Shown here piece by piece: positions 34,145 to 42,561 of a stretch of DNA of 64,000 nucleotides (positions within the stretch are counted from its first letter, which is position 1; each line of letters opens with the position of its first letter). The DNA comes from Auraticoccus cholistanensis. GTDB taxonomy: Bacteria; Actinomycetota; Actinomycetes; Propionibacteriales; Propionibacteriaceae. Under the pieces are notes generated by a model. That model ran no database searches. It saw nothing but the letters and a program-made list of their open reading frames with translations, and was not told the origin of the DNA. Both the position numbers and the translations under genes were made by a program. The stretch spans positions 636,655 to 700,654 of the forward strand of contig NZ_WPCU01000004.1 of assembly GCF_009742705.1 (NCBI RefSeq). Reading direction: 5' to 3'.

Positions 34145-35338
34145 TCACCCGCCGGGGGCGGCGTCCCGCTCGCCGAGGGCGGCGTCCACGGCGTCGGGGG
34201 AGAACACCGCGGCACGCACCATCCGCAGCGCCCCGCGGATGGCCGAGCGGCCGTCCTGGCTGCTGGTCCAGACCTCGATGTCGCGGTGCATGGGGGTGTG
34301 CAGCGCCCACCGCAGACCCTCGCGGATGGCGTCGGTGAGCACCTCGTCGGTGTCGGAGAGGTCCCCGCCCACCATCACCCGCTCCGGGTCCAGCAGGGCC
34401 ACCGCGGTGGCCAGCGCCCGGCCGAGCGCGACCCCGCCCTCGGTCACGAGCCGGCGCGCCAGGGCGTTCCCGTCGCGGACGTGGGCGGCGACCGCCCGCG
34501 GGTTGGGGGCGTCGAGCCCGTCCTCGCGCAGCAGGGCGGCCAGGGCGCGCCCGCTGACCAGGGCCGACAGGCAGCCCGTCCGGCCGCAGTCGCAGACGCG
34601 GTCGGAGCCGTCGACGCGGATGTGCTCCAGCTCGCCCTCCAGCGAGGCGCCGCCGTGGTACAGCTCCCCGTCCACCACGAGGCCGGCACCGACGCCGTTG
34701 CCGACCTTGAGCAGCACGGACGCGTGGGCGTCGGAGCCGCTGAGCTCGACCTCGCCGACGGCCATCACGTTGGCGTCGTTGTCGACCAGCAGCGGGACCG
34801 GCCAGCGCCGCTGCACCAGGGCGGTCAGGTCCACGTCGTTCCAGCTGGACAGCCAGGTGCTGCGGGTGACCCGCCGGGTGGTGGGCGACACCGGGCCCGG
34901 CACGGCCAGGCCCATCCCGCACAGGGTGTCCGCGCCGCGGCCGGAGTCGGCGAGCATCCGCTCCAGCCGGTCCAGCGCCTCGGCCAGCACGACGTCGGGG
35001 CCGTCGGTGATGTCGTGGTCGTAGGCCTCGGTCACCAGCACCTCGCCGGCCGCCGTCGTCACCGCGAGCTGGGCCTGGGTGGAGCCGAGGTCGGCCACCA
35101 GCACGGTGCGCTCCACGTCCTTGACCCGCAGCTGGCCGGCCGGACGGCCCGGGCGCCCGGTGCCCCCGCTGGGCTCCTCCACCAGCAGGTCGAGGCTGAA
35201 GAGGGCCTCGACCCGGCTGAGCAGGGTGGTCCGCGAGATGCCGGTCAGCTCGAGCAGCTGGGCACGGGTCAGGTGCGGGTGCTCGATGATGATCGCGAGG
35301 AGCTGTCCGGGTGTGACGACCCCGGAGATGTGACGCAT
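34145..35338 (-). CDS. ROK-family transcriptional regulator
   Basis: From ATG 35338 (AGGAAGG upstream) the product has 397 residues. Residues 8-65 are a winged helix (LTRAQLLELTGISRTTLLSR). The ROK domain follows with LVADLGSTQAQLAV, GNGVGAGLVVDGELYHGG and the zinc site CDCGRTGCLSALVSG. ROK regulators of the NagC/Mlc type respond to sugars or sugar phosphates. It is divergent from the nfeD/flotillin operon, an unusual partner, so its targets may lie elsewhere. Confidence 0.9.
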   Translation of the reverse strand: MRHISGVVTPGQLLAIIIEHPHLTRAQLLELTGISRTTLLSRVEALFSLDLLVEEPSGGTGRPGRPAGQLRVKDVERTVLVADLGSTQAQLAVTTAAGEVLVTEAYDHDITDGPDVVLAEALDRLERMLADSGRGADTLCGMGLAVPGPVSPTTRRVTRSTWLSSWNDVDLTALVQRRWPVPLLVDNDANVMAVGEVELSGSDAHASVLLKVGNGVGAGLVVDGELYHGGASLEGELEHIRVDGSDRVCDCGRTGCLSALVSGRALAALLREDGLDAPNPRAVAAHVRDGNALARRLVTEGGVALGRALATAVALLDPERVMVGGDLSDTDEVLTDAIREGLRWALHTPMHRDIEVWTSSQDGRSAIRGALRMVRAAVFSPDAVDAALGERDAAPGG

Positions 35339-35606
35339 GACCGCCTTCCTGCGCCGTACGGGCACGGCCGACACCGCGGACCCGTGGGTCCGCGCCAGGG
35401 ACATGGAGATGTGGTGCCGACGACCGGCCAGCAGACAGGTGATGGCTCGCCGCCCCCTCCCCCGAGTGGAGCGGCGAGCCGTCCCCACCGTAGAGCAGCG
35501 CTCCTCACGGCGTCCACGAAACGCAGGAACCCGTGGGGACAACTGGGGACCACCTCCCGGCACGGCAGGTGGGTACACTGCCGCGACGAGCCACAGGAGG
35601 GGACAC

Positions 35607-36284
35607 ATGACCGCGTTCTTCGTCATCGGGGTGGTCGGTCTGGCCCTGCTGCTGGTGGCCCTGGTCGCCGGTGAGGTGGTCGAGGGGATCTTCGACAGCA
35701 TCGGCGGCGAGTGGCTGTCCGGGGCGGGCCTGGCCGGGTTCATCGGCGCCTTCGGCTTCGCCGGGGCGCTGGCCTACGAGCTGAGCGAGTCCGTGGCCGT
35801 CGGCGTGGTGGTCGGCCTCGGCGCCGGCGCGCTGATCGGCGTGCTGGTGGCGCTCGGGACCCGCTTCCTGCAGCGCAGCAGCGACGACTCCACCGTCCGG
35901 ACGGCCTCCCTGGTCGGCCGCGCCGGCTCGGTCAGCACGCCGGTGCCCGCCGGCGGGTTCGGCGAGATCACCCTGGTGGCCGCCGGTCACATCACCCGGC
36001 TCAACGCCCGCTCCGCCACCCCGCTGCCGGCCGGCACCACCGTCACCATCACCCAGGTGCTCTCGGCCACCGCGGTGATGGTCGAGCCGGCCACCGCGGT
36101 CGCGCCCCAGGTGCCCAGCGAGGTGGCCCTGGACGAGGTGCCGCCGCCCCCGCCGTCACCGGCCGCGGAGCCCGCCGCCCAGGACGGCACCCCCGGTCCC
36201 TCGGGCGCCCCCGACTTCACCGCGCCGCCGGGCCCGACCTGGTCGCCCTGGGCCGACCCGGACCCCGACGGGGACCGTCGCTGA
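35607..36284 (+). CDS. NfeD-like membrane protein
   Basis: The 225-residue product starts at ATG 35607 after AGGAGGGG. Three TM segments lie within residues 1-90. They are followed by an OB-fold NfeD domain (residues 98-155: SLVGRAGSVSTPVPAGGFGE, GTTVTITQVLSATAVMVEP) and a Pro/Ala-rich tail. NfeD proteins work with SPFH proteins in membrane microdomains. The gene precedes a flotillin gene by 118 bp on the same strand, the standard arrangement. Confidence 0.85.
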   Translation: MTAFFVIGVVGLALLLVALVAGEVVEGIFDSIGGEWLSGAGLAGFIGAFGFAGALAYELSESVAVGVVVGLGAGALIGVLVALGTRFLQRSSDDSTVRTASLVGRAGSVSTPVPAGGFGEITLVAAGHITRLNARSATPLPAGTTVTITQVLSATAVMVEPATAVAPQVPSEVALDEVPPPPPSPAAEPAAQDGTPGPSGAPDFTAPPGPTWSPWADPDPDGDRR

Positions 36285-36402
36285 CGGGTCCCCGGCTCGG
36301 GCGGGGGCCGGCGACCCCGGGAGATGAGAGGATCCCCACCGTCCCCTCCCGCTCCGTCGCCGCGCGCAGGTCCTTGGGGCCTGCGCCGCAGAGAAGGAAG
36401 TC

Positions 36403-37938
36403 ATGATCGATCTCCTGGGCACGCCGTTGCTCGCCATCATCGGACTGATCGTCCTGGTGGTGCTGATCGGCCTGCTGATCACCACCCGCTACAAGGTCGC
36501 CGGGCCCAACGAGGCCTTCATCGTCACCGGGCGCAAGGGCAAGGAGGTGAAGAACCCCGAGACCGGGGAGATCTCCACCGACCTGTCCGGGCAGAAGGTC
36601 GTCATGGGCGGCGGCATCTTCGTCATCCCGTTCGTGCAGCGGCTCCACATCCTCGACCTCTCCAGCCGCCGCATCATGGTGCAGATCCGCGGCGCGGTCT
36701 CCGGCCAGGGCGTCAAGCTGAACCTGGACGGCGTGGCCATCGTCAAGGTCGGTGGCAACGAGGACTCCATCCGCGCCGCCGCGCAGCGCTTCCTGAGCCA
36801 GCAGGAGGAGATCGAGACCTTCACCCAGGAGACGCTTGCCGGCTCGCTGCGCTCCATCGTGGGCTCGCTGTCGGTGGAGCAGATCATCCGCGACCGCGCC
36901 GCCTTCGCCCAGCGGGTGGCCGACGAGTCGGAGTCCTCGCTGACCGGCCAGGGCCTGGTGCTCGACACCTTCCAGATCCAGGACATCACCGACGACGGCA
37001 CCTACCTCTCCGACCTGGGACGTCCCGAGGCCGCCCGGGTCGGGCAGGTCGCGGCCATCGCCGAGGCCAACGCCACCCAGGCCGCCCAGCAGGCCCGCCT
37101 CGCCGCCGAGCAGGAGATCGCGATCTCCGAGCGCGCGCTGAACCTGAAGCAGGCCGAGATCAAGGCCGAGACCGACGCCGCTGCCGCCCAGGCCGCGGCC
37201 GCCGGTCCGCTGGCCCAGGCCGACCGCGACCAGGCCATCCTGACCGAGCAGGAGAAGGTGGCCGTCCGGCAGGCGGCGCTGAAGGACCGCCAGCTCGACA
37301 CCGAGGTCCGCAAGCCCGCCGACGCCGAGCGCTACCGGGTGGAGACCGAGGCCGAGGGTCGCCGCCAGTCGGCCATCCTCGAGGCCGACGCCCGCCGCCA
37401 GGCCGCCATCGCCGCCGCCGAGGCCGAGGCCGAGAAGGCCCGGCTCACCGGTGAGGGTGACAAGTCGCGGCGCTCGGCGCTGGCCGAGGCCGAGGCGATC
37501 GAGGGCGCCAAGCGCGGTGAGGCCGAGAAGGCCCGCCGTGTCGCCGAGGCCGAGGCCACCCGGGCCGAGGGTGAGGCCGAGGCCGCCGCGATCCTGGCCA
37601 AGGGCCAGGCCGAGGCCGAGGCGATGGACAAGCGGGCCGCCGCCTTCGCCCGGTACAACGACGCCGCCGTGCTGCAGATGCTGATCGAGGTGCTGCCGCA
37701 GGTGGCCCGCGAGGTGGCCGCGCCGATGTCCTCCATCGACAAGCTCACCGTCATCAGCACCGACGGCGCCGGTGAGATGCCCAAGCAGGTGACCAGCAAC
37801 ATCGTCCAGGCGATGGAGCTGATCAAGAACAGCACCGGGGTCGACCTGACCCGGATCGTCGACCGCTTCAGCGAGGAGGGCGACCGCGGGTCGCGCGCCG
37901 AGCGTCCCGGTCTGGACAGCGCCACCACCGCCAGCTGA
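36403..37938 (+). CDS. Flotillin-like SPFH-domain protein
   Basis: The 511-residue product begins with a TM segment (residues 3-28), then the SPFH/Band 7 domain (residues 30-220: VAGPNEAFIVTGRKGKEVK, VSGQGVKLNLDGVAIVKVGG). A long Glu/Ala coiled coil (residues 225-430, AEAEA-rich) and a conserved flotillin C-terminus (MLIEVLPQVAREVAAPMSSI) follow. It builds membrane microdomain scaffolds. Length matches FloT/YuaG. A strong terminator follows the stop. Confidence 0.92.
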   Translation: MIDLLGTPLLAIIGLIVLVVLIGLLITTRYKVAGPNEAFIVTGRKGKEVKNPETGEISTDLSGQKVVMGGGIFVIPFVQRLHILDLSSRRIMVQIRGAVSGQGVKLNLDGVAIVKVGGNEDSIRAAAQRFLSQQEEIETFTQETLAGSLRSIVGSLSVEQIIRDRAAFAQRVADESESSLTGQGLVLDTFQIQDITDDGTYLSDLGRPEAARVGQVAAIAEANATQAAQQARLAAEQEIAISERALNLKQAEIKAETDAAAAQAAAAGPLAQADRDQAILTEQEKVAVRQAALKDRQLDTEVRKPADAERYRVETEAEGRRQSAILEADARRQAAIAAAEAEAEKARLTGEGDKSRRSALAEAEAIEGAKRGEAEKARRVAEAEATRAEGEAEAAAILAKGQAEAEAMDKRAAAFARYNDAAVLQMLIEVLPQVAREVAAPMSSIDKLTVISTDGAGEMPKQVTSNIVQAMELIKNSTGVDLTRIVDRFSEEGDRGSRAERPGLDSATTAS

Positions 37939-37963
37939 GCTCGCGGCTGGACCAGCACGACCC

Positions 37964-37994
37964 GCAGGGCCCCGGCAGCGTGCCGGGGCCCTGC
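37964..37994 (+). terminator. Intrinsic-type hairpin after the flotillin gene
   Basis: A perfect 14-bp stem (GCAGGGCCCCGGCA with its complement) encloses a 3-nt loop, 26 bp after the flotillin stop. The T-run afterwards is weak (GTGTTCC), as is common in high-GC actinobacteria. Confidence 0.85.
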
Positions 37995-38127
37995 GTGTTC
38001 CACAAGGCGGTGTCCTGTTCCGGCCAGGGCCGGTTCCGGCCACTCCTTTGCCTGGCAAGGTCGCCCGAGGGCTGATTGGGTTTTCACAGGAGCCGGGACA
38101 ACGGCGTCTCCGCTCCGGATCTCGGGA

Positions 38128-38162
38128 ACGGTCCGCCCCTCCCACCCCCAGGGGCGGGCCGT
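38128..38162 (+). promoter_or_regulatory. Stable leader hairpin upstream of the Tap-like peptidase
   Basis: Thirteen-base arms (ACGGTCCGCCCCT and AGGGGCGGGCCGT, one G-U) surround a 9-nt loop about 40 bp before the ATG. It lies in the 5' leader of the peptidase gene. It may be a terminator or attenuator of upstream transcription or an mRNA-stabilising stem. Confidence 0.6.
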
Positions 38163-38201
38163 TCGTCAGGACTCCGTGCCCCAAGAAAGGACCTCGTCCA
38201 C

Positions 38202-40187
38202 ATGGTTCCATTGCCGTCACCGATCCGCCGGACCGGCAGGATCGTGGCAGCAGCCGGGGTGGTCGGCGCGCTGTGCGCCACCGGCCTGGCCGTGCCAGCC
38301 CAGGCCAAGCCCCCCGTCCACTCCGAACCGGTCGTGCAGGACCTGGTCCCCGCCGCGCTGCGGACGCAGCAGCTGCTCTGGGAGGACTGCGAGTTCCCCG
38401 ACGTGGCCGAGCCCACCCGCAGCACCCTGCTGGCCGTCGAGGGCCTGCAGTGCGCCACCGTCGTCGTCCCGCGCGACTGGTACCACGCCAAGGACGGCAA
38501 CACCATCGAGGTGGAGATCTCCAAGGTGCCGGCGGCCGACGAGAGCCGGCGCCGTGGCGTCATGCTGATCAACCCGGGCGGACCGGGCGGCTCGGGGCTG
38601 CCCTGGAGCGCCTCGATGGCGCTGCGCTCGCCCGACGTGCACGAGGTCTACGACACCATCGGCTTCGACCCCCGCGGGGTGGGGGAGAGCACCGAGCTGA
38701 TCTGCGAGTACGACGCCTCCGCCCAGACCCAGGTCGAGTTCGCCCGCAACTACGCCGAGGGCTGTCTGCGCAACCCGCTGACGCCGTTCATCACCACCCG
38801 CCAGACCACGCTCGACATGGACTTCATCCGCTACCTGCTGGGTGAGAAGAAGCTGAGCTACGTCGGCTACTCCTACGGCACCTGGCTGGGCGGCAGCTAC
38901 GCGGCCACCTTCCCGTCCAAGACCGACCGGTTCCTCCTCGACTCCGCCACCGACATGACCTCGGGGACGCTGGAGGAGACCTGGGACCTGCAGCCCGGCA
39001 CCCGTGACCGGCAGATGCAGGACATGCTGATGCCCTACATCGCCCGCCACGACGACGTCTACGGCATGGGCGACACGGCGATGGAGGCCCGTCGCGCCTT
39101 CGAGGAGGCCGGCGGCTTCGACAACTACATCAACATCATCATCGGGCTCAACACGGTCATCAACGCGATGTACAGCACCGAGCTGTACCCGCAGGCCGCG
39201 GCGGTGCTGTCCGCGCTGGCCGAGGTCAACGCCGGCGGCGTCCGCGAGGACTTCCGGCTGCCCTACGGCACCGACGCCGTCCGGGCCGTGCCGGACTACC
39301 TCGGCCAGATCGAGGAGCACGTGAAGGGCCTCGACATCTCCGCCGAGGACAAGGCGGCCGTGCTGGCCGAGCTCGACGACGCGCTGCAGCAGTACGTGAC
39401 CAACGCCGACGCCGCGGACGGCCAGATCGACGGTCAGATCGAGGGCCAGATCATCGACGGCCAGATCCTCGACGGGCAGATCCTGGACGGCCAGATCATG
39501 GACGGTCAGATCACCGAGGGCCAGATCAGCGAGGGCCAGATCACCGAGGGCCAGATCGCCGAGGCCCAGCTGGCCACCGACGCCGGCGCCTTCGAGGCCA
39601 TCCGCTGCCAGGACGGGCAGTGGACCACCGACCTCGAGACCTGGGAGGCCAAGCTCGAGCAGGGCTTCCGGGACGCGCCGCTGACCGCGATGTTCCAGTC
39701 CGTGCCGGTGTGCGCCTTCTGGCCCGCCCAGGAGGAGGGCTTCCCCGAGCTGAAGAACAAGGACCTGCCGGGCGTGCTCTTCCTGCAGTCGGAGTTCGAC
39801 GCGGCCACCGCCTACGAGGGCGCCGAGCGCTCCATCCGCAAGTTCACCCGCTCGAAGGCCGTCGTGGTCGACAACGAGGGCAGCCACGGGCTGTTCCCCT
39901 ACGGCACCGAGTGCGTCGACCAGCCGGCGCTGACCTGGCTGCTGGACGGCGAGCTGCCCCGGTCGAAGTGGAACGCCTGCGTGGGGGTCCCGCTGCCGGG
40001 TGAGATCTACACCTACAACGTCGGCGGCACCGTGAACAAGAACGGCAAGCTGCGCGGCTTCAAGATGCAGTCCGAGTCGGTGCAGGAGGCCAACGAGATG
40101 GTCGCCGAGCTCCGTCGCGAGGCCGGCATCCCCGACATCCCCGGCTCCGAGGACGCCACCGTGGCGGCCGCGCTGCCGGTCCGCTGA
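38202..40187 (+). CDS. Secreted tripeptidyl aminopeptidase-like alpha/beta hydrolase (S33, Tap-like)
   Basis: From ATG 38202 the product has 661 residues. A signal peptide ends near AQA (residue 35). The S33 fold shows the oxyanion motif INPGGPGGSG (near residue 124), the nucleophile elbow GYSYGTWLGG (Ser224), the Asp in QSEFDAATAYEGA and the His in GSHGLFPYG. These match Streptomyces Tap/SlpD-type peptidases that remove tripeptides from secreted proteins. Cysteines pair as in that family. Residues 406-457 are an insert of [DE]GQI repeats that other family members do not usually have. A leader hairpin precedes it and a bidirectional terminator follows. Confidence 0.87.
   Translation: MVPLPSPIRRTGRIVAAAGVVGALCATGLAVPAQAKPPVHSEPVVQDLVPAALRTQQLLWEDCEFPDVAEPTRSTLLAVEGLQCATVVVPRDWYHAKDGNTIEVEISKVPAADESRRRGVMLINPGGPGGSGLPWSASMALRSPDVHEVYDTIGFDPRGVGESTELICEYDASAQTQVEFARNYAEGCLRNPLTPFITTRQTTLDMDFIRYLLGEKKLSYVGYSYGTWLGGSYAATFPSKTDRFLLDSATDMTSGTLEETWDLQPGTRDRQMQDMLMPYIARHDDVYGMGDTAMEARRAFEEAGGFDNYINIIIGLNTVINAMYSTELYPQAAAVLSALAEVNAGGVREDFRLPYGTDAVRAVPDYLGQIEEHVKGLDISAEDKAAVLAELDDALQQYVTNADAADGQIDGQIEGQIIDGQILDGQILDGQIMDGQITEGQISEGQITEGQIAEAQLATDAGAFEAIRCQDGQWTTDLETWEAKLEQGFRDAPLTAMFQSVPVCAFWPAQEEGFPELKNKDLPGVLFLQSEFDAATAYEGAERSIRKFTRSKAVVVDNEGSHGLFPYGTECVDQPALTWLLDGELPRSKWNACVGVPLPGEIYTYNVGGTVNKNGKLRGFKMQSESVQEANEMVAELRREAGIPDIPGSEDATVAAALPVR
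39417..39572 (+). repeat. Degenerate 12-15-nt tandem repeats encoding [DE]GQI units
   Basis: The DNA repeats the unit GAC/GAG-GGC-CAG-ATC with an extra codon between most copies. It encodes about ten DGQI/EGQI units (DGQI, DGQI, EGQI, then IDGQI, LDGQI, MDGQI, TEGQI, SEGQI and so on) and ends with AEAQL. It falls within the cap region of the S33 peptidase. Confidence 0.92.
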
Positions 40188-40280
40188 GACCTGGGGGCAC
40201 CACCCCCCAGCCGGACACCCCCCGCCGCAGCCGTCCCGCAACGGCCGCGGTCGTCCGGACTGGTGCCCCCCTCACCAGTC

Positions 40281-40313
40281 GAGTGCCCCCGATTCCCCCG
40301 GTCGGGGGCACTC
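40281..40313. terminator. Bidirectional hairpin between convergent genes
   Basis: A perfect 12-bp stem (GAGTGCCCCCGA/TCGGGGGCACTC) with a 9-nt loop lies between the Tap-like peptidase (+) and the LuxR-type regulator (-). A second, wider inverted repeat (40193-40202 with 40261-40270, GGGGGCACCA) lies just before it. Confidence 0.8.
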
Positions 40314-40343
40314 GCACGTCCCGGGCCGGTGGAGGGCGCGGGT

Positions 40344-41321
40344 TCAGGGGACGCGGGTGCCCGCCCGCACCAGGGCGGCGCCGAGCTGCAGCCGGGTCTG
40401 CACGCCGTGCTGGTCCATCAGCTCCGACACCCAGCGGCGCACCGTCCGCTCGCTGACCCCGAGCTGGCCGGCGATGGCCAGGTCGGTGCTGCCGGTCATC
40501 AGCAGCTGGATCAGGTGCTCGGTGCGGTCCTGCACCCCGGCCTCGGAGGTGGGCGTGGAGAACGCGACGACCGCCGCCTCCCAGGCCCGCTCGAACAGCC
40601 ACTGCAGCGCCTCGGCCAGGGCCGGGTTGTTCAGCACCGACGCCCGGACCGGGCCCTCCTCGGTGTAGGAGGTCATCGTCGGGATCATCGCGTAGGTGCC
40701 GTCGATCAGCAGCATCTTCAACGGCACCCGGCCGATCCGCGCCTCCTCGCCGTTGGCGGCGAACTCGCGCATCACCGCCATCCGGCGCGGGTCGAAGCCC
40801 GGGTGGTAGACCGTCCGCATCCGGACCCCGCGGCGCAGCGCCCGGAACTCCGGGGACTCCTGCTCCATCTCGGCGGCGTCCTCGTGGGGGGAGACGTCGG
40901 TGGCGTAGGGCGGCTGGTCCAGGATGCAGATCTCGCGGACGGCGCGGTCGCACAGGTCGGCCGAGGCCGCCTGCATCGCCTCACGGCCCACCACGCTGAT
41001 GAACCCGTTCTCGTCGGCCGACAGCCGGGCGGCGGTGACGCGCTGCTCGAACCCCTCCGCGGCGCGGACGGCGGCGTCCAGCTGGTGCTGGCGGGCCTCC
41101 CGCAGCCCGGTGACCACCATGCCCAGCGGCAGCGCCCGGTGCTCCCCGTCGGGCAGCGGGGCCACCAGCCCCAGGGCGGCGAGCTCCGCGGTCGCGGCGG
41201 TGGTCCGGGCGGGAGACAGCCCCGCCCGCTCGCCGAGCTCGTCCAGCCGGGCCTGGCCCAGGGGTGCGAGCAGCGAGTACAGCGACTCGGCCTCGGTGCT
41301 GATCCCCAGTGGCTCCAGCAT
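40344..41321 (-). CDS. Regulator with TrmB-like N-terminus and LuxR-type C-terminal HTH
   Basis: The 325-residue product has an N-terminal winged helix (residues 10-60: LYSLLAPLGQARLDELGERA, SPARTTAATAELAALGLV), a central ligand-type domain (residues 90-245: VREICILDQPPYATDVSP, MRTVYHPGFD) and a LuxR-type HTH at the end (residues 265-320: LIQLLMTGSTDLAIAGQLGV, SERTVRRWVSELM). This layout is common in actinobacteria, often near secreted or secondary metabolism genes. Its target is unknown. Confidence 0.85.
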   Translation of the reverse strand: MLEPLGISTEAESLYSLLAPLGQARLDELGERAGLSPARTTAATAELAALGLVAPLPDGEHRALPLGMVVTGLREARQHQLDAAVRAAEGFEQRVTAARLSADENGFISVVGREAMQAASADLCDRAVREICILDQPPYATDVSPHEDAAEMEQESPEFRALRRGVRMRTVYHPGFDPRRMAVMREFAANGEEARIGRVPLKMLLIDGTYAMIPTMTSYTEEGPVRASVLNNPALAEALQWLFERAWEAAVVAFSTPTSEAGVQDRTEHLIQLLMTGSTDLAIAGQLGVSERTVRRWVSELMDQHGVQTRLQLGAALVRAGTRVP

Positions 41322-41370
41322 GGGTGTCGTCGTCTCCTGGCGGGTGCTGCGCGGGTGCGGGGCGGGCGGC

Positions 41371-41625
41371 TCAGAGCCGGCGCAGGAAGTCGGGGTCGTC
41401 GTCGGGGTAGCGCGGCGGACGGTTGGGCGACCCGCCGCCGCCCCTGGCGCTGGGGCGACCCAGCACGAGCCAGCAGATGGGTCCGACCACGGGGACGATG
41501 ACGATGGCGGTCAGCCAGAGCCAGCGTGGCGCGCGGCGCACCTCGTCACCGGGGGTCTGGGCGACGTCCACGATGCAGTAGACCATCAGCGCCAGCGCGA
41601 TGAAGACGGGCAGGTAGCGCACCAT
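41371..41625 (-). CDS. PLDc_N domain small membrane protein
   Basis: The 84-residue product has two TM segments: PVFIALALMVYCIVDV and WLWLTAIVIVPVVGPICWLVL followed by GRPS. The pattern D-x(n)-R-x-PRWLW...VGPxxWLxxGRP is the PLDc_N domain of short actinobacterial proteins near menaquinone genes. It carries no phospholipase site. It ends with a Gly/Pro/Arg tail. It lies just downstream of menA. Confidence 0.85.
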   Translation of the reverse strand: MVRYLPVFIALALMVYCIVDVAQTPGDEVRRAPRWLWLTAIVIVPVVGPICWLVLGRPSARGGGGSPNRPPRYPDDDPDFLRRL

Positions 41626-41664
41626 GGGCGAAGTGTAGTCCCGACCGCTGCCGCGGTCCGGGGT

Positions 41665-42561
41665 TCAGCCCAGCGCCAGCCCGGCGAACAGCCCCACCGC
41701 CGCCAGCAGCTCGGCCATCCCGGTCCGCTGCAGCACCGGCACCAGGGCCCTACCGGTGGCGCCGCCGAGCACGGCGCGCAGCGCCGGCACCAGCAGCACC
41801 AGGCACCCCAGCCCCAGCAGCGCCAGCCACGTCGTGGTGGCCGCCACGACCACCACCCCGGCGACCGCCAGCAGCACCAGGCCCAGGTACAGCAGCCGGG
41901 TCCCCCGCTCGCCCAGCCGCGTGGCCAGCGTCCGCTTGCCCACCTCGCGGTCGCCGTGGACGTCGCGCAGGTTGTTGGCCACCAGCAGCGCGCAGGCCAG
42001 CGCGCCGACGGCCACCGCCGCGGCCACCGTGGGGACGTCCACGCCGCCGGTCTGCACCAGCGTGGTGCCGCAGACCGCCACCAGCCCGAAGAAGACGAAG
42101 ACGAACACCTCGCCCCAGCCGGCGTAGCCGTAGGGCCGCCGGCCGCCGGTGTAGTACCAGGCGGCCGCGATGGAGGCGGCGCCGACCAGCAGCAGCCACC
42201 ACTGCCCCGACAGCGCGACCAGGACGAGCCCGGCCACGGCGGCCACCGCGAAGCAGCCGAACGCGGCCCGCTTCACCGCGGCCGGGCGGGCGGTGCCGGA
42301 GCCGACCAGCCGCATCGGACCGACCCGGTCGGCGTCGGTGCCGCGGATGCCGTCGGAGTAGTCGTTGGCGTAGTTCACCCCGACCTGCAGCGCCAGGCTC
42401 ACCACCAGCGCCAGCGCGGCGAGCCCCCAGCGGGGCGAGCCGGCGGCCAGGGCGGTGCCGGTGCCGGCCAGCACGGGGGCGAGCGCGGCGGGCAGGGTGC
42501 GGGGACGGGCACCGGCCACCCACGCCGAGGCCGGCACCGGGGAGGTCGGGGTGCTGCTCAT
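41665..42561 (-). CDS. menA: 1,4-dihydroxy-2-naphthoate polyprenyltransferase
   Basis: The 298-residue product begins at ATG 42561 after GGAAGGAC and overlaps the menE stop by 4 bp (ATGA). The UbiA-type Asp motif NYANDYSDGIRGTDADR (near residue 68; NDxxD) and the second motif NNLRDVHGDREVGKRTL (near residue 198) bind prenyl diphosphate and Mg. About nine TM segments are present. It attaches the polyprenyl chain to DHNA in menaquinone synthesis. The coupling with menE supports the call. Confidence 0.95.
   Translation of the reverse strand: MSSTPTSPVPASAWVAGARPRTLPAALAPVLAGTGTALAAGSPRWGLAALALVVSLALQVGVNYANDYSDGIRGTDADRVGPMRLVGSGTARPAAVKRAAFGCFAVAAVAGLVLVALSGQWWLLLVGAASIAAAWYYTGGRRPYGYAGWGEVFVFVFFGLVAVCGTTLVQTGGVDVPTVAAAVAVGALACALLVANNLRDVHGDREVGKRTLATRLGERGTRLLYLGLVLLAVAGVVVVAATTTWLALLGLGCLVLLVPALRAVLGGATGRALVPVLQRTGMAELLAAVGLFAGLALG

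Noticed and set aside
40193-40270. Wide inverted repeat GGGGGCACCA...TGGTGCCCCC as a separate element
   Set aside because: Arms are short and G/C-run rich; together with the hairpin at 40281-40313 it most simply belongs to the terminator region of two convergent genes.
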